Source: Candidatus Poseidoniaceae archaeon (GTDB lineage Archaea; Thermoplasmatota; Poseidoniia; Poseidoniales; Poseidoniaceae). From it: a stretch of DNA of 43,703 nucleotides. Position numbers and translations under genes: made by a program. Below the pieces are notes generated by a model. It searched no databases, had not been told where the DNA came from, and worked only from the letters and a program-made list of their open reading frames with translations. The stretch spans positions 1-43,703 of the forward strand of contig CASIBX010000012.1 of NCBI GenBank assembly GCA_949373075.1, written 5' to 3'. Below, one piece after another: positions 41,538 to 43,703 of this stretch (the first letter of the stretch is position 1; each line of letters starts with the position of its first letter).

Positions 41538-42665
41538 TTATGGATTATTGAATGGGTGGTCTTCAGGACTTTCGTCCCACCCGGTTGGACCCACAACATA
41601 AATTGTGTTTTTCGTTTCAACTCTTGCTGTAGCTCTTTCATCATATGTTATTGCCTGAATTGCTGATGATTTGACCGGCCCTTCACCTAATTTTGGATGA
41701 GCATATGCATAGCCTCTCAGTTTTTGATCCGAAATGAGAGCATCACGAATAACTACTTCGGGTTTGATTTGCGATAATTCTGAATCTTCGGAACCAATCA
41801 TGTATTTGGCAAGAGAGCGATAGTCAATTTCAAAATCTAATCCATTACCCCTATTTGGAAAGATATTCACAAATTCTTCCATTACCTCATCCATTGATAT
41901 TGGGTCATCACCCATTTCAGTGAGGATCGAGAAAAATTCTCTCGCAGAAATTGCTCCACTCTTATCTGTATCAAACACTTGGAATGCTTCTATGAGTTCT
42001 CTTTCTGCTTTCGATTCGTTTTCGATATAATCTTGTACATCTTTCGATTCCTCATTCAGAGGTACGATCCTTTCCCATTCTACTTTATACTCAACATCAC
42101 CATCATCAAAATGGATGTTGAATGAATTATTTGCGTTTTCGCTGGCGATTTTGCCGGGGTAATAATGGCCAAGGTTTCTCCAATTAACAAACACTCTGCC
42201 TCCTTGTTTGAACGGTACACTGGCTGGACGGATTGTTCCAGGTGAGGTCCCAATTACTACGGCTAATTTAGTTTCAATAACCGAATCCTTAGGAACTTCA
42301 ACTCTGTAAGTTCCGTCATCATTCAGCGCTACAACTTTGCATCGATTTAGCCAACGTTCATTCGTTGGGCTATGGTATTCTACATGGTCTCCAACTTGGA
42401 AAAACTGAGGTAGTTCAATTTCGGGAGTTGGAAGGGATTGCTGTGGAGTAGTATCTCCAAGCATTCCTAACTGTTGCAGTGCTGTGATAACCGCAGCAGT
42501 AACTGCAGCAGGGTCGTTATTGATCACTGTATTACTTACTACGTCACCACCAATCACAGAATCCTGCATGTTGATCTGATTCCCCTCTGAAGAGGGTGGC
42601 GCGGGAATCCACTCATTTCCAGTCCACATAAATTTACCATCAGGGCTCATTACAGGGTCGCTCAT
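41538..42665 (-). CDS. Tudor-like and EF-hand protein with W-x-GxEWIP N-terminal motif
   Basis: Three parts are visible. The N-terminus DGKFMWTGNEWIPAPPSSEG is a short Trp motif like those of DUF2510-type tails; it is followed by DSVIGGDVVSNTVINNDPAA. The middle has two small beta-barrel domains: FFQVGDHVEYHSPTNERWLN with CKVVALNDDGTYRVEVP, and GGRVFVNWRNLGHYYPGKIA with NSFNIHFDDGDVEYKVEWER. The second resembles eukaryotic Tudor/Agenet domains. The C-terminal part has a canonical EF-hand loop, FDTDKSGAISAREFFSI, and a weaker partner (FPNRGNGLDFEIDYRSL). There is no signal peptide, so it is cytoplasmic. Calcium binding is likely, and binding of a modified protein is speculative. Confidence 0.78.
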   Translation of the reverse strand: MSDPVMSPDGKFMWTGNEWIPAPPSSEGNQINMQDSVIGGDVVSNTVINNDPAAVTAAVITALQQLGMLGDTTPQQSLPTPEIELPQFFQVGDHVEYHSPTNERWLNRCKVVALNDDGTYRVEVPKDSVIETKLAVVIGTSPGTIRPASVPFKQGGRVFVNWRNLGHYYPGKIASENANNSFNIHFDDGDVEYKVEWERIVPLNEESKDVQDYIENESKAERELIEAFQVFDTDKSGAISAREFFSILTEMGDDPISMDEVMEEFVNIFPNRGNGLDFEIDYRSLAKYMIGSEDSELSQIKPEVVIRDALISDQKLRGYAYAHPKLGEGPVKSSAIQAITYDERATARVETKNTIYVVGPTGWDESPEDHPFNNP

Positions 42666-42807
42666 ATTATCGCCTGATTATTGAATCATATCAATTATAC
42701 TCCCAATTTTATATTCATCATGATTAACTGGAAACAAACAATTGAATGAATCGTATTTATTCAATGTACGGGTGTAAAATTAATAACGGCTTAGTAGTAG
42801 CCGTTTT
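42666..42807. promoter_or_regulatory. AT-rich divergent promoter region with a hairpin before the small gene
   Basis: On the minus strand AGTATAAT (42694-42700) lies about 30 bases before the ATG at 42665 and fits a TATA box for a nearly leaderless transcript. On the plus strand AAAATTAATA (42775-42785) lies about 28 bases before the ATG at 42808. An inverted repeat AACGGCT-TAGTAGT-AGCCGTT (42785-42805) ends two bases before that ATG. TTGAATGAA...TTTATTCAA near 42744-42766 is a second, weaker inverted repeat and a possible operator. Confidence 0.4.
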
Positions 42808-42978
42808 ATGCAGAAATGGGAATACAAGATGATACGCAAAAATTACGGACAAGAAAGTTCAGATGGTGAAGTCCGTAACAAATTGAGCAATAAAGGATTG
42901 AATGAACTTGGGCAAGATGGCTGGGAATTAGTTGCTGGCGTAAAAGGAAGACTTTACTTCAAACGTCCACTAAATTAA
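42808..42978 (+). CDS. DUF4177-like mini-protein
   Basis: This 56-residue gene is too short for the ORF track. Translation: MQKWEYKMIRKNYGQESSDG, EVRNKLSNKGLNELGQDGWE, LVAGVKGRLYFKRPLN. The WEYK start, LNELGxDGWELV core and YFKRP end match the small DUF4177 pattern, a one-domain alpha/beta protein of unknown function found widely in bacteria and archaea. A hairpin ends two bases before its ATG, so translation may be affected by RNA folding. It stands between the Tudor/EF-hand gene (divergent) and the nuclease gene (same strand, 66 bases on). Confidence 0.75.
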   Translation: MQKWEYKMIRKNYGQESSDGEVRNKLSNKGLNELGQDGWELVAGVKGRLYFKRPLN

Positions 42979-43044
42979 CGCAATTTTGTGTTTCCAGTAA
43001 GTCATAAGGGGATTGTTGATACATCAAAGTCTCGAGGGAACAAT

Positions 43045-43703
43045 ATGTCAGCCCCCATCTTATCCGATGATGGGTTCTGGAAATTTGATGAAGGAGAATG
43101 GATTCCAACTGAAAAGCAACTGCTATCAATAGCGAATGGAGCGATTCCCCATGATGCTTTAGAAGAACAAACTGTTCTCATTGACAGCAGTAAGACCAAG
43201 AGAAATTCTTTCTCAGCATTTTATTCCAACATGCGCCCTGAAACTCGATTGTATTCCTTCGTTGGAGTTTGTGTTTCTGTGACTTTTCTATCGCTAATCC
43301 TTGTTCTAGCATCGCTTCCAATCAACTCAAGTATTGTTTTGCCAGTGACTGACTGCTCAAAAAATGAATCACTACAGGTAATTGGGGCTGCATCTGTAGA
43401 TAGTAGTCCTCTGATGGAAGAAGAAAACTGCCCTCACGAATTAAAAATTGCTTCATGGAATTTAGAAAACTTTGGACAATCTAAGGCCAACAACCCTGAG
43501 GAATTATCTGAAATTGCAGGGAAGATCAGAAACTATGACATTGTTGCTGTTCAGGAGATAGAGGATAAAAATACAGGCACTGCACCCTACATTCTTCAGG
43601 ATGAAATTGATGAAATATCGGAGTATGGCATGGTACTATCCAATCGCACAGGGGCTTTTTGTGAGGAGAAATCTAATTCATACATTTCTGAGCAATACGC
43701 TTT
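43045..43703 (+). CDS. Membrane-anchored DNase I-like (endonuclease/exonuclease/phosphatase) protein, partial
   Basis: The gene runs off the right edge; I read about 219 residues from the ATG at 43045. The N-terminus has the same Trp motif as the 41.5-kb gene (DDGFWKFDEGEWIPTEKQ), then a basic stretch and one membrane helix (FVGVCVSVTFLSLILVLASL). After an extracellular Cys-containing linker the nuclease domain starts: LKIASWNLENFGQSKA holds the first catalytic Asn, and YDIVAVQEIEDKNTG holds the metal-binding Glu. The last residues, SYISEQYA, match the EQYAF region of DNase I-like enzymes. It would act outside the cell, for example to digest DNA for phosphate or nucleotides. Catalytic His and Asp lie beyond the window. 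Confidence 0.85.
   Translation, partial: MSAPILSDDGFWKFDEGEWIPTEKQLLSIANGAIPHDALEEQTVLIDSSKTKRNSFSAFYSNMRPETRLYSFVGVCVSVTFLSLILVLASLPINSSIVLPVTDCSKNESLQVIGAASVDSSPLMEEENCPHELKIASWNLENFGQSKANNPEELSEIAGKIRNYDIVAVQEIEDKNTGTAPYILQDEIDEISEYGMVLSNRTGAFCEEKSNSYISEQYA

Overview
The window looks like one genome segment of a marine planktonic euryarchaeon. The best fit is Marine Group II (Candidatus Poseidoniales), by inference from gene content and style. The archaeal domain is secure: there is an archaeal 23S-5S unit, aIF6, Rpo7/Spt4/S24e/S27ae, archaeal-type GluRS and PheT, D-aminoacyl-tRNA deacylase DtdA, an RNase P Rpp21/Rpr2 subunit and type II GAPDH. The Marine Group II assignment rests on the very large secreted proteins with DxDGDG and CARDB/Ig-like repeats and a single C-terminal membrane anchor with an acidic tail, a fasciclin-cupredoxin protein, secreted subtilisins, and a 23S gene with no 16S gene beside it.

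Layout. 1-3.7 kb (minus): gltX (partial), rnhB and an Ig-like surface protein. 3.8-6.2 kb (plus): a fasciclin/blue-copper surface protein. 6.2-9.4 kb (minus): pheT and a GXGXG/glutamate-synthase-like protein. 9.5-18.4 kb (plus): GAPDH, a subtilisin broken by frameshifts, adk, RNase P subunit 4 and a YhbY RNA-binding protein (all frame-disrupted), then an intact ArsB/NhaD-type transporter. 18.5-23.3 kb (plus): a zinc-ribbon/TPR protein and the 23S-5S rRNA unit, with a long leader-trailer processing stem. 23.3-25 kb: aIF6 and purC. 25-31 kb (minus): a small unknown protein and an 1845-residue surface protein. 31.4-32.8 kb (plus): rpo7-spt4-rps24e-rps27ae. 32.8-37.2 kb: a propeller-like protein, dtdA-proline dehydrogenase, an HVO_0476-type zinc protein and a methyltransferase-like protein. 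37.2-41.4 kb (minus): a tightly overlapping operon of TauE-like permease, zinc-ribbon membrane protein, SufS-like desulfurase and membrane subtilisin. 41.5-43.7 kb: a Tudor-like/EF-hand protein, a DUF4177-like mini-protein and a partial DNase I-like nuclease.

Functionally the window combines core information processing (translation, RNA polymerase, RNase P, ribosome maturation) with a peptide- and amino-acid-using heterotroph's surface machinery (proteases, adhesins, proline dehydrogenase). Genes are packed tightly, with ATGA/TGATG overlaps. Several stop codons lie inside or against perfect inverted repeats that probably act as terminators.

A caution for any user: about 11.6-18.7 kb carries many single-base frame breaks in genes that should be essential (adk, rnp4, yhbY). 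These can be repaired by one-base edits and look more like sequence or assembly error than real pseudogenes. The most interesting leads are the overlapping sulfur-themed operon, the GXGXG protein with an apparently swapped domain order, the Tudor/EF-hand protein with its neighbours, and the structured leader before rpo7.
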